A stretch of DNA of 64,000 bases from Sordaria brevicollis (GCA_033439795.1 JAUTDP010000001.1:1488001-1552000); one strand, 5' to 3'; numbered from the stretch's first letter, positions 46,911 to 59,215 are shown. Program-made: numbers and translations. Notes: generated by a model not told the origin, from the letters alone.

Positions 46911-48976
46911 AACCAAGAGACATTATCATGGGCGACGTCCAGAGCAACACGAACACCGGCGAATTCTCCTTCAACACAGATGAACGTGCTTCCTTCGAAA
47001 CGGCCAATAGAATAATCGAACTAAGACAAACAATTAGGGAAATGCAGCAAAAATTGAAGGAAATAGAACAGTAATAGACACTCCCCACTATAAGTGAGAG
47101 GATAGCTAATCGCCTAGCTGACAAGGCTAATTGGTATAGCGAACGGATCGAAGAATACAAAGATAATCTTCAAAAACTGCTCGATGAGCAAAATGAGGCT
47201 ACCGAGGCTGCCAACACCGAGGTCCAACAACATACCAAGCCAGATATCAACAGGGAGGAAATCGACTTGTCCGGTTTGGTCGACAAAGATTCTAATGAGG
47301 AGTTGATAACAGACTTGCACAAGAGAGTGGCGGAGTTATCGAAGGATTTTGGCAAAGGATCTATTTTTACTTTTAACTTCTTTACTAAGCTAGATGACAA
47401 ACCCAGCGAGTTAGATATTACCAAACCCGATACATCGATGCCCCCACCCCCTCTCACCACCAAGCCGGACATCACCAAGCCGGACACATCTATACCGGAC
47501 ACATCCATGCCCCCACCCCCCCCCGTCACCAAGCTAGAAATATCCAGTATAATAACCTCGTCTGCCAAAACTCCCTCTAGTCTCGAGATTACCCCATCTA
47601 TCATTATTAGCTAAAATACTAGTATGCATTCATCTATAGGACTCGAGAACGTTTTCGAGACCGGCGATGTCGAAGATTATAATATCGATAACGAATTTAG
47701 CGATATTAGTATTGTCAATCATAACCAGTCCGGTCCATCTGGCCAGTCGACCGAATTCGATCAAGACATTTAACACTCTAAGAACTTCGAAGGCTTCGGT
47801 GATAATACTTAAGAATATTATACCGATAACGGCAACCAAGAATACCTTCTTAGTGAAATGGAGTTCGACGATTATGCCGAGGATCGATACGAAGAGGAGC
47901 CCGAGCCAGAGCCCGAGACTCCATAGAATTAACGCGGTAACCAACAATAGGGTAGCTCAAATCGTCGTAAATGGAACGGCATCGGCCATTTAGAAGATAT
48001 ATACCCCGAACATTTCTAGGAACCTACCCGTACCAGTCTTTGGGCCATTAAGGAGATTAGTATTATACCTATCCGTTTGCAATATAACCCAATTAAAGAC
48101 AATTACCAGTATAACCCCAACTAAAAGGATGCCAGCATTCCACCTACCCCACTGCACGACAACATTCCTAATGGCATCGACGTACCTAACGACGACCCGG
48201 CCATTATTAATAAAATTAATAAAGAAGTCCGCTAGGCATTATTCCTATTTCATCACAACTAGTTTTCTAATATTATTGTCAAGAGAGCATGCAATTACTA
48301 GATCGATGCCAAAAAGACCAGGTTCAAGAATTTGCGTACATATACTATAAATACTCATCGGACCTTGAAATCATTCCACCTAATTATATCCATACGCACC
48401 TTCTTCAATGACATCATTTTTGACAACCCAAATATCCTTCAATACGACCTCGATACACCCAATCCCGCGCATAAACGTACCTTCAAGGACCTTATTACCA
48501 ACTATATCAATAAGCGTACCTTCGATTAAATCTATTCGTACATCGCCAAATACATTAATTACGAGGAAAGCTTTAATAATAGACAAGGCCTTACTTAATT
48601 CTATCTTAAAATAGAGCTATAGGACATAGGTCTTTATTGGTTCCGTATTATTAAATCGGAACGGGCTCTAAATGCCGGTCGCCTTCCTGGCAAGCCATAT
48701 ATCAAAGACGAAAACCTCCGCAAGGCTATGCGTAATAAATACGAGACGCTACCCTTCTCCCCTAGGTATGAGGGTGTCGAACGCGATCAATTCCATAATA
48801 ACCCCCTGGAGAACATTGTTCCCAATATCGGCCCGTCGAACATGCCAGACCTCGACATCCTGGCCGACACTATGGTGGATGAGGAGGACATACCCCCCCC
48901 TCGCAGGACCGACAACCACCCCATGGCCAGTCAATGGCGTGTCATGTCTGGAAATCAGGACGTTTTTGGTCCAGTT

Positions 48977-49045
48977 CGTCAAGGTCATCAAGGTCATCAA
49001 GGTCACCAAGGTTATCAAGGTTATCAAGGTCACCAAGGCGGTTAT
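48977..49045 (+). repeat. 9-bp in-frame repeat (HQG/YQG)
   Basis: GGTCATCAA-type units coding for H-Q-G or Y-Q-G. Every CAA is intact although it is the preferred RIP target. Confidence 0.75.
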
Positions 49046-49248
49046 GATTACCAGGATAACTATGACCAGGGCTATGAGGAAGAGTACGACGGTCAGGAAT
49101 ACGGCCAGGACTATGGCAACTACCAAGGTAGTTACCATGGTGGTCAAGGTGATCAAGGTGGCTATGGCAATTACCAGCAAAACTACCAAGGTATGGGCAT
49201 GGGTAGTTATCAAGGTGGTCAACATGGCCAAGGTGGCTACGGCGGTTT

Positions 49249-49345
49249 CCAACAACAACAACGTGGTCTCCAACAACAACGTGGTCTCCAACAACAACGT
49301 GGTCTCCAACAACAACGTGGTCTCCAACAACAACGCGGTTTCCAG
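49249..49345 (+). repeat. 18-bp in-frame repeat (QQRGLQ)
   Basis: Four to five units of CAACAACAACGTGGTCTC-type sequence within the C-terminal part of the second gene. Confidence 0.8.
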
Positions 49346-49857
49346 CACCAAGGTGGTTTCCAAGGTGGTCAGCAACATGGCTTTGTCAACCAGCCCGAAT
49401 ATGGCCATAATCAGCAAGACTATCAGGGCATGGGCATGGGCATGGGCGGTAATAGCGGAGAGGTCTATGACACTCCTACCCGCCCTGATCGCCAGCGTCC
49501 AGTTGGTGGTGGTGGTGGTCGCCGTGACTTCCAGCAAGGTGCACCTCCTGATCCTCGTGGACGCAGGCCTCCTAGTGGCCGTGGCGGTCGCGGTGGCCCT
49601 GCTGGTGGCCCTGCTGGTGGCCCTAGTGGTGGCCGTGGTAGTGGCCGTGGTGGTCCTTTCTCGACAATCACAGACATCACACCCCCGGTTCCCAGGCGTT
49701 CTCGCATGGCTCCGAGTACGACTGGCTCTGATACTATGCTCGTTCCTTCGGACACTCTGGACATTGGTATGAAGTCTTTACACTTATAAGTTGTTGTTTT
49801 GGCCTGAGCATTTCTTGCAACTTCTAGCATTCACGACTTATAGTATTTGCGACTTTA

Positions 49858-50184
49858 CTATTTCCCTCTTCGTTGTCGGACTATCATCTTGTTTGAATAA
49901 TTAACAACTTCGTCATCAGCTTCGCGATCTTCAACCTCGCGTAAATCAACAAACATTTCAGGCATGCCACCGCCGCACTCAGCATCAGCGACTCTTTCGA
50001 GCATGTATTCACATCGATCGGCGACTCTTTCAGGCATGCCTTCACAATTAGCGTCGCGATCTTCAACCTCGCGTAAATCAACAGATCTTTCAGCATCGCG
50101 ACAATCAACTTCGCAGCAATTGTCAACAACATTATCACATTTCACGGTAGACCCTATAGTCGCATAGACAGGTAGACCGTTCAT
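49858..50184 (-). CDS. Small acidic repeat protein ORF (hypothetical, 108 aa)
   Basis: ATG (MNGLPVYATIGSTVKCDN) to TAG with no interruption, tail-to-tail with the long plus-strand gene (68 bases apart). The product is acidic, with five cysteines in its N-terminal two thirds and two copies of VDLREVEDR(D/E)A, plus ERVAD repeated twice and GMPE repeated. No signal peptide, membrane segment or known motif is seen. The internal repeats come from the 30-bp DNA repeat, so the open frame could be a by-product of duplicated subterminal DNA. Absence of stops next to a RIP-damaged gene is mildly supportive. I do not recognise it. Confidence 0.35.
   Translation of the reverse strand: MNGLPVYATIGSTVKCDNVVDNCCEVDCRDAERSVDLREVEDRDANCEGMPERVADRCEYMLERVADAECGGGMPEMFVDLREVEDREADDEVVNYSNKMIVRQRRGK
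49922..49951 (+). repeat. 30-bp direct repeat, copy 1
   Basis: Identical to 50054-50083; it begins TCGCGATCTTCAACC. It lies in the right subterminal region inside the 108-aa ORF. Confidence 0.85.
50054..50083 (+). repeat. 30-bp direct repeat, copy 2
   Basis: Identical to 49922-49951, 132 bases downstream, which is a multiple of three. Confidence 0.85.
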
Positions 50185-50611
50185 ATTGTTCCTTAATGTA
50201 CATTATAGTCTTCATCTTTTGTTTTGTCGCATTGTTTGGTGATGTTCGTGATGGCGGTGATGCGTGCCCTGATTGGTGATGTGGCCCGTGCGCGACGGCG
50301 ACGGTGAGTTGAATGCCTTGCTCAATTGGCAGGACCCTAGTGTCGTGACTGCCTTGCGACCGTGCGATTGACATGCTTCCCCACTCTGCGAGTGACATGC
50401 ACGATTGACATGGAAGGACCGCGCCGAAAAGGGAAGGACCGCACCAGAAATCTGCAACTTGGCATGGCAGGACATGTTACAGTAAAATGAGAGCCGACGG
50501 TAAAATGCGCTGCGACCGTAAATTGAAATATTACAGTCTATGGACACCCCAAGGATTGTAAAAAAAATTTTACGGTCTGCGTACAGTATGTGGAGTATAA
50601 AGGGGTTTCTA

Positions 50612-50627
50612 TATACCGCTAGCTAAG
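50612..50627 (-). repeat. Right terminal inverted repeat of the Plavaka-type element
   Basis: Ends ...ACCGCTAGCTAAG; its complement pairs imperfectly with 39140-39155. It is followed by TA (50628-50629) and LINE sequence. Confidence 0.5.
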
Positions 50628-53117
50628 TATTTAAATAAAACGAATAAGAAGTCGACTATTTATTAATAAATTAAAAAGTAATATTATTAAAATTAAATAA
50701 ACGGAAGAATAAATATTAACGGAGAATTTTATAGCGATTATAGCGGGACTACCCCCGGTAATGGGCGTACCTATTTAACCGTTATAGCCGCTAGAATTTT
50801 TAGCCCTCGATCGAAAAATATAATTGGAAGACGCTATTAAAAGAAAATAGGTATTATATTATAATTATTAATTAACGGTAGTAGTAATTAAATTAAATCG
50901 GCGGTATAAATTTATAATTATTAATTTCGACCCGAAGTTTAATAATATTGCGATAAAACGGTATATAATCGGTTAAAAAAAAAAAAAGCGGAAGAGAACC
51001 TAATTTTCGGAAAATAATAAAGATTATTATTTATTAATAAAAACGAAGAATTCTTTCTTCGTCTAAACGAAAACGGAAATAATTAACCTTAGGGCCTTCC
51101 TTTTTTAAAAGAGAATCCCCGATATTAATACCCCTATTTACTCGTACGGATTAGAATAGGAAATATTCTATTATATTATATTCGAATATTTCTAAATAAT
51201 AAATATATAGTTCGTAATAACCGATTAATTATAAATATAAAAATAATTTTAAATTTATTTAAATAATAAAATTAAAGCCGAAAAAATTTTATTATAAATA
51301 TTTCGGTTAGGACGATTAAATAAATACCGTTTAGTAATCGAATTAAAAGAAGAATAACGAAACGAATTCGCTCGCTATTTTTAATTTTCTTTTCTTCTTT
51401 TTTTTTTACTTTTATTTACTAATATACTAGAACGAAGACGAAAAAGGATTTCTATTCGGCTAAGAGTCTATCGGGCTACGAAAGCGACGATTTATTTAAT
51501 TATTATTTCTTCTTATAATTAATTAAAGCCTTTAATATTTTATTATTATCGGCGAATAAATAGTTCTATTCGTCGAATTAATAAATATATTAACGTATAA
51601 TATTAATTACGAATTAACGTTAAACGAACTAATTATTATTAATAAAAACGGGATTAATAAAACGAATAGCCGGCGAATTAATTTTTATCGGGGAATTATT
51701 ATAAGAAGGTATACGAATACCGCTATTATTCGGGGGAATTCTACTACTATTATTATAAAATAAATTACCGCTGCCGCTACGGGGTAAATTACTACTACTA
51801 TTATAAAGGATATTATTTAAAGGAATATAACCGCCGATTAAACTATTTTTATCGGAAAGGAAAAATTCGCAATAATTTTTTTGGAAATAATCGTTAATTA
51901 ATTATTTTCTATAGTAAATAAATTACTTTAAGGTATTAATAAAATTGTCGTTAATAAAGCGAAAGCGAATCGCGCCGGTAAATTCTTTAACGACGATATA
52001 GAAGCGGATAAAATAGTCGTAGAATTCGCTACTAATTAGGTTTTTATTAATAACCTTCTCCTAAAAAATATTATAAAAATTATAAAAGCCGCGAAGGGTA
52101 TTAATTATATAATGCGAGACCGTTAAAATATATTAAATAATTTAATTAAATTTATTTAAAAACGAATTAAAGTAAAAAATATTAATAATATAAAAAATAA
52201 TAATTTATTTAGGTAATTAAAGATATAATAAATCGATTTAATAATAGCCTTTATATAAATATTATAACCTAGGACGGCCGAAAAGGCGAAAAAGGCCTTA
52301 ATTAATTAAAAAGTATAAGTAAAATATAAGGGAATACGGATATAATTTTAAAAAAGTTAACGTAAAGATAAAATATAATAGAAGGAGGATTTACCCTTTT
52401 TCTAATATATAAAAGAATTTATTATTAATAAGGCGTTTAATAATACGTTCGAAATTAATTTTAATATCGGTATTAATTATATTAAATATAAAGGTTAACG
52501 AAAGAAGGCGAAAGGGGAACGAATTTTCGCCTTTATTTTCGTTAAAAGTTTCTATTATTTTATAGAACGCTTCAACGTATTTTTAATAAGGAATAACTAT
52601 TTCGAATCGATTATTATTATTAAAGGAAAGAAAAATTTAAAAAAACCTAAAAAGATAAAGGGTTTTTATATTTAAGGGAGGGAAATCCTTACGTTAATAT
52701 AAACTATAATAGAAACGTAATTATAATAAAAGGAAAAAAAGGATAGAAAGAATAAAAGAAAATTTAACGGTTAAAAAATTTAATAACGGTTAAAAAGGTA
52801 AACGAATAAAAGAATAGAAGGTAAAAGACGGTAATAAATAAAAAATAGGATAGCGGATTAAGAAGGCGAAATAGTTTAATATTCTAACGTAACGGTAAAT
52901 AGAAGGAATAAAACGGATATTAATTACGTTAGCGGTAGGTATATATTACGATTATAGAATACCGAAGAAGCGGCGCGGATAGGTCCGCGCCGAAAAATAT
53001 AATTGGGGTTTTTATTTAGGGCGCTTAACGCCTATAATTTTATCCTATAGGGAATTGGAAATAAACCCTATATTATATTAGCGCTATAGATTTAGCTAGG
53101 GAATAAGAATCTTACTT
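50628..53117 (+). mobile_element. LINE copy B, part 2 (end of ORF2 and 3' region)
   Basis: Resumes copy B with TATTTAAATAAAACG. It contains the C-terminal ORF2 region with the Cys/His knuckle near 51140-51190 and the 3' region with the perfect hairpin 52971-52992, ending AAGAATCTTACTT at 53117. The heavy RIP here contrasts with the element just to its left. Confidence 0.86.
52971..52992 (+). other. LINE 3' hairpin, copy B
   Basis: Perfect CGGCGCGGA / TCCGCGCCG stem with TAGG loop, 125 bases from the 3' end. Confidence 0.6.
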
Positions 53118-54129
53118 ACTTCGTAATTTAAAGACCGGCACCCCTAATATCGTACGAACCGCTACGAAATTATTTACGATTAAAAATTATAGAATTATAT
53201 TTAATAACGCTACGCGCGAATAATATTAATAATATTAAATTTAGGTTAAAAAAGTCTTTAACGAAAAAACGTTCGTATTTTTAAATACTATTACGTTAAT
53301 CGTTAAAGGGTTCCCTTAAACGAATATTACCGAATATATAAAAATAGAGGATATTACCTATAAAATATAGTAAGCGAATCCGACCGCCTTTATTATTAAA
53401 ATACGCCTATAAAAGAAGAGAATTAGCGAAGATAGGGGTCTCCTTATAATAGAAATTATAATTATAAAAGTAGCCGAAATTCTTTATAAAGGATTCCTCT
53501 TCTAGGAGGGCGGTACGTATATTTATAAACCGTTTACTTCTTCGGTTAATATTTAATAATATTTTATTTATTAAGGCGTAAAATATTTAGGGAAATTCTA
53601 TTATAATATTAACGTTTATAAACGTTATAATAAAGATAAATATAATAAAGACCGCTTTAAAAAAGCGAATTACCTATTTAATAAAAATAAATCGTTAATC
53701 TTTTATATTTTATATAGAAAGTATAGGTATTACGCCTTCGAAAAGAAAATATACCTTATTTTTAAAAAAATTATTACGAAGGCTATTATAAAATACGCCG
53801 AAAAATTACGCTTATTTATATATTAGAAAGACCCCGAAAAAAATATTATATTAAAGCCGGCGGCGGTAAAGGACAATAAGGATATTAATCTCCCTAACGC
53901 CCCCCTTACCGCCCGTATTATTATTATTCGTAAAAAGGAATTTAAAAGTAGAAATAAAGGCTATACCCGTAAACGGATTAGCGGGCCCTTTATTAAACCG
54001 AAATTAATAATTAAAGGCCTAATAAACGTATTTACGAATTTTTAAAATTCGGGTATTTAGAGCGGCGCCGGTTTAATCGCCGCCGCTAAACCGGCTACTT
54101 AAAAAGAAAAAATTCCTATTCTTATTTTA

Positions 54130-57100
54130 CCCGCGGGGTTAAAAAATATTCTTTTATAAAATAATTAATAATTTAATTAAAAATATTCTATTAAAATGTA
54201 GGGAAATTGTATAAAAGAAGGAAATTATTATTCGAATAAGAAGAGATTTATAATATTATAGCGATTTAAAAGCCGGGTAGGAATTTAAACGAGGATATTT
54301 ATTATCTATAGAAAAATAAATATATCGGGGTAAATTATTTAAAAAAGGGGAGGGCGGTTATTTATATAAATAAGAAATAAAATTTTAAAGACCTAAATTT
54401 CCGTATTGGAAAAGATTAAGCCTCTATAACGTTTAAAAATTTAAAGGAATTATTAATCGTTTATTCGATTTATTCCCCTATTAAAATATATAGAATATTG
54501 AAATATAAATAAGGGTTTCCCCTCTTCGAATTCTTCGAAGAAAAACCCCCAGTAAAATATTAAATTATAGCCGTTAGAAATTTTAATTTTTATTATCCCG
54601 ATTAGGATTTAAAAAATAAAATTAATTTAAAAATTAAAAAATTCCTTATATAAATATAATAATAATATATATAGTTTATTACTTTTAAAAGGGAGCCGAT
54701 TTATATAAATAACGTAATATAGGAAGAGAGAAATAGAATAATCGATTACGTATAAATAATATTAAAAATCGAAACCGAATATTAGGGGGTATAACGGTAC
54801 GAATAAACCGGTTCGGATTATTATTTTTAAAAAATTTAAATTTATATCGGAAGAAAAATTAAAAAAGCGGAAATAGAAGAAAGTTATAACTAGAGTTTAA
54901 TAAATGCGGAAAAAGTATAAAAAATAACGTTATAACGGATTTCGGTCCCGGCGAAGATCGATACGAAAAAGGAATTAGAATTTATATTTAATAAATTCGA
55001 TAAAGAATTTATAAATATAGTAGAGGAATTCGTCCTATATTGGAAAAAAGGTCGAAGGAAAAAAACGAAGTAATAAACGTTAAAATATAAAATAGCGACG
55101 AAAAATATAAAATAAAAATAATAAAAATAATATAGGGAAAGGATATTTTTAAATTGGGTAAAATTCGTAGAAGTATCGATAAAAAAAAGAAGGATTAACG
55201 TAAAAATTTAGTAAATAATATAATGAAAAAGTATCGAAAAGGCGTCGAAGAATTTAAATAAATTTTAAACCCTCGAAAAATAAGCTTATACCCGAAGTTA
55301 TTTATTAATAAACCCGCCCAAATTCCTAATTTTTAAATAATATAAGGGAATAGAAGAAATCGAAAATTATAATAATAAAGCGAATATTTTTATTAAACGT
55401 TTCTTTTTGAAAGTAAATATCCCTACGGATTATTTACCCGATTAGACCCTTCTATTAAATACCGGCGATTTATTATTTATTAACGAATTAATTATTAAAG
55501 AAGATATTTAAGAGGTTTTATTTCGGATAATTCCGAATAAAATACCGGGCGTAAATTAATATTCGAATAAATTTTTAAAAATTTGTAAAAAATTATTCCG
55601 AAAAATTATAACCGTTTTTATAATTACGAATTTTCATTTTAAATACTTCTTATAATAATTTAAAAACGCGAAAGTAATCGTTTTTAAAAAATTAAGAAAA
55701 ACCGCCGTATAATAAAAATTGGCCGGCGCGTAAAGGTTAATTTTATTATTAAATAACGTCGGGAAAATCTTCGAAACGTTTATTGCTAAAAAATTTATTT
55801 AAACCGCGGAAGAATTTAACTTCCTATTAAAGGGTTAAATAAGTAATTAGATAAACCGTTCGACCGAATTTATTATCCGTATCGTTATAAATACTATATA
55901 TACGGCCTAAAAATTCGGAACCGTTACGTCGCTAATATTCCTTAATTTTAAAAGCGTATTTAATAAAATTAATTATAAATAATTATTATATACCCTATAA
56001 GAAATACGATTCTTATAATGGATTTTCGAATAAATAACGAATTTCGTTAACGGACGAAGAAATTCCCTTTTCTTCGACGATAAAATATTTACTCTCTACG
56101 CTATAAAAATTAAAATACCCTAAAGCTCCCCCCTCTCCTTAATTCTTTTTATTTTCTTTATTATTTTATTATATTATAAATTAATTATAATTAAAAATAT
56201 AATTATAATCGGCTTCGCCGATAATATTAATATCGTTATTATAGTAAAAATTATTAAAGAGAATTATAAAATACTTTAAACGGTATAGGAAATTTATTCC
56301 GAATAAATAAAGGAAAGAAGTATAAAATTCGAAACGAATAAAACGGAATTAATATATTTTACGTAAACGAAGGTATTAAAAATAGAAACTCTCCAATTCG
56401 AAAATATTATATTTCGACCGACAAAATCGATAAAATTCCTAAACGTTTAATTAAACCGCAAATTCAATTATCGAACTTATACGGAAGTTATTAAGAAAAA
56501 AATAAAAATTTAAACGAATATACTAACCCGATTAATTATAAAAATTTAGGGTTACTCTTTCGTTCGTACGAAAGAAATTTATACTAAATATATTCGAAGT
56601 GTAATTATATATAAAATTTTAATTTTTTATTAATTGATAAAAATATACGGTAAACCCCGAAAAATAATAATCGGATTAACTAAATACTAAATTAAATATT
56701 TAAAAATCGTCGCTAGGGTATATAAAGCTACGCCGGTATAGAATTTTAAAATAGAAATTTTTTACCCGCTATTCGACTTCTACTTTAATAAATAGGTAAA
56801 GGTTTTTAAAGAAAATTCGCTTATATAGATTAGGCTAAATTCGTCCGAAGAATAATAACCTAAATAATTAATTATATTTAAATAAAACGAGTAAAAAATT
56901 AATTATTTATTAATAAACTGGAAAATAATATTATTAAAACTAAATAGGCAAAAGAATAGATACCGACGGAAAACCTTATAGTAATTATAATAGGACTACC
57001 CCCGGTAATGGGCGTACTTACTTAATTATTATAACCGCTAGAATTTTCAACCTTTAATCGAAAAATATAATTAGAAGACGCTACGAAAAGAAAATAAGTA

Positions 57101-57620
57101 TTATATTATAATTATTAATTAATAATAATAATAATTAAATTAAATTAATAATATAAATTTATAATTATTAATTTCGATCCGAAATTTAACGATATTATAA
57201 TAAAACGGTATATAATCGGTTAAAAAAAAAAAAGCGGAAGAGAACCCAACCTTTAAAGGATAATAAAAATTATTATTTATTAACGAAAGCGAAAAGCTCC
57301 TTCCTCGTTTAAACGAGAACGGAGGTAATTAGCCTTAAGGCTTTCCTTTTCTAAAGGAAAATCCCTAATATTAATACCCCTATTTATTCGTATAAATTAA
57401 AACGGGAGATATTTTACTATATTACGTTCGAATATTTCTAAATAATAAATATATAATTCGTAATAACCAATTGGCCGCAAATATAAAAATAATTCTAAAT
57501 TTATTTAAACGATAAAATTAAGGCCGAAAGAATCCTATTATAAATATTTCGATTAAAATAATTAAATAAATACTATTTAATAATCGAATTAAAAGAGGAA
57601 CGGCGAAACGAATTCGCTCG
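54130..57620 (+). pseudogene. LINE ORF2 remnant, copy A
   Basis: Same endonuclease-RT-knuckle order as the other copies. The active-site motif F-A-D-N near 56212 shows a single G-to-A change of FADD. The endonuclease (NFNFYYP near 54580) and the ETFYPLFDFYFN-like motif near 56755 are visible. Stops are frequent; dead. Confidence 0.68.
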
Positions 57621-59215
57621 CTACTTTTAATTTTCTTTTCTTCCTTTTCTTTTACTTTTATTTACTAATATATTAGAACGAAAATAAAGGAGGATTTCTA
57701 TTTAATTAAGAGTTTATTAGGCTATAAAAATAATAATTTATTTAATTATTATTTCTTTTTACAATTAATTAAAGCCTTTAATATTTTATTATTATTAGCG
57801 AATAAACGGTTTTATTTATCGAATTAACAAATATATTAACGTATAATATTAATTACGAATTAATACTAAGCGAATTAATTATTATTAATAAGAATAAGAC
57901 CGGTAGGACGAATAGCTAGCGAATTAATTTCTATTAAAGAATTATTATAGGAAAGTATATAAATATTATTATTATTTAAAAGAATTCTACCGTTACTATT
58001 ACGAAGTAAATTATTACTACCGCTACGAAACAAATTATTATTATTATTATAAAGGATACTATTTAAAGGAATACGACCGCTAATTAAATTATCCTTATCG
58101 GAAAGGAAAAATTTATAATAGCCTTTTTAAAAATAATCGTTAACCGATTACTTTCTATAACGAATAAATTACTTTAAAATATTAATAAAATTATTATTAG
58201 TAAAATAAAAGCGAATTACGCTAATAAATTCTTTAATAATAATACGGAAGCGGATAAAATAATTACGGAATTCGCTACTAATTGGATTTTTATTAATAAC
58301 CTTCTCCTAAAAAATATTATAAAAATTGTAAAAGCCGTAAAATATATCGATTATATAATGCGAAACCGCTAAAATATATTAAATAACTTAATTAAATTTA
58401 TTTAAGGACGAATTAAAATAAAAAACGTTAATAATATAAAAAATAGTAATTTATTCGGGTAATTAAAAATATAATAAATTAATTTAACGACGGCCTTTAT
58501 ATAAATATCGTAACCCGGGACGGCTAGGAAAGAAAGAAAAGCCTTAATTAATTAAAAAATATAAGCGAAATATAGGGGAATATAAATATAATTTCGAAGA
58601 AATTAATATAAGGATAAAATATAATAAAAGGAAAATTTACCCTTTCTCCGGTATATAGAAGAATTTATTACTAATAAAGTATTTAATAATACGTTCGAAA
58701 TTAATTTTAATATTAATATTAATTATATTAAATATAAAAGTTAATAAAAAAAAGCGAAAGGGAAACGAATTCTCGCCTTTATTTTCGTTAGAAATTTCTA
58801 TTATTTTTTAAACCCTTTAATATATTTTTAACGGAGAATAGCTATTTCGAATTAATTATTATTATTAAAAGAAGGAAAAACCTAAAAAGATTTAAAAGGA
58901 TAAGGGGTTTTTATATTTAGGGGAAGGAAATCCTTATATTAATATAAACTGTAATAGAAATATAATTATAATAAGGGGAAGAAAAGGATAAAAAAAATAA
59001 AAGAAAGTTTAACGGTTAAAAAATTTAAAAACGGTTAGAAAAGTAAACGAACGGAAGAGTAAAAAGTAAAAAGTAGTAATAAATAAAGGATAAAATAGCG
59101 GATTAAAAAAGTAAAACGGTTTAATATTTTAGTATAACGGTAAATAAAAGGGATAAAACGAATATTAATCGCATTAACGGTAAGTATATACCGCGATTGT
59201 AAAACGCCGAAGAAG

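Larger units (their letters stand above)
45916..49789 (+). pseudogene. Long low-complexity second gene of the Plavaka-type element (unrecognised), RIP-interrupted
   Basis: Model: exon 45916-46104, intron 46105-46162 (GTATGT...CTAAC...CTAG), exon 46163-49789; 1271 codons. The product starts MEGSANRKRKP and has a Lys/Thr/Pro-rich stretch, then about 217-300 RGG/RGRGQD repeats (23-residue units). After these come coiled coils (about 335-400: RIIELRQTIREMQQKLKE; NRLADKANWYSERIEEY), PPPP/TKPD repeats, an acidic EEEPEPEPE segment and a more ordered helical region (about 640-930). It ends in HQG repeats, QQRGL repeats (about 1091-1122) and a second RGG tail. The frame never shifts, but 16 TAA/TAG codons occur between 47072 and 48622, all where Gln fits. 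I do not recognise the family. By position it could be the accessory DNA/RNA-binding partner of the transposase (inference). Confidence 0.65.
39140..50627 (-). mobile_element. Plavaka-type (CACTA/EnSpm superfamily) DNA transposon, 11.49 kb
   Basis: A discrete GC-rich insertion in LINE copy B with sharp edges, TA at both junctions and short, imperfect inverted ends (CTTACCCAGCAATA at the left; the right end complemented reads CTTAGCTAGCGGTA, 10 of 14 matching, with three of the four differences being C/T or A/G transitions). It encodes a Tnp2/Plavaka-like transposase (minus strand), a divergent long low-complexity protein (plus strand), and possibly a 108-aa protein at the right end. Subterminal regions carry repeated (A)CCGTAAATTG-like motifs. 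RIP has placed stops in both large genes, but the overall mutation load is much lower than in the surrounding LINEs, so it arrived last. Confidence 0.78.
49790..50627. other. Right subterminal region
   Basis: It contains a clean 108-codon minus-strand ORF (separate entry), a perfect 30-bp direct repeat (49922-49951 and 50054-50083) and, near the end, the complements and variants of the left-end motifs: ACAGTAAAATG (50479-50489), ACGGTAAAATG (50497-50507), ACCGTAAATTG (50515-50525), ACAGTCTATGGAC (50533-50545, inverted match of 39229-39241) and TTTTACGGTC (near 50566-50577). The stretch 50190-50470 shows nothing I can name. Confidence 0.55.

Noticed and set aside
48749..49537. Long minus-strand open frame (262 codons) opposite the second gene.
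   Set aside because: It is the complement of HQG/Q-rich repeats and consists of LLLETT/TTLVT repeats; the plus strand has the continuous gene.
40081..49789. Stops always at Gln sites, suggesting a genetic code in which TAA/TAG mean Gln.
   Set aside because: RIP at CpA explains it, CAA/CAG also code for Gln in the same frames, and the stops are clustered rather than spread evenly. Fungal nuclear code change is not needed.
50212..50547. 111-codon minus-strand ORF at the right end.
   Set aside because: It overlaps the subterminal motif array and has no motif or codon signal; probably chance.
39140..50627. A Starship-type giant element with a tyrosine-recombinase captain.
   Set aside because: No captain-like gene at either end; the large minus-strand gene has Plavaka/Tnp2 motifs and the element is flanked by a short duplication and inverted ends.
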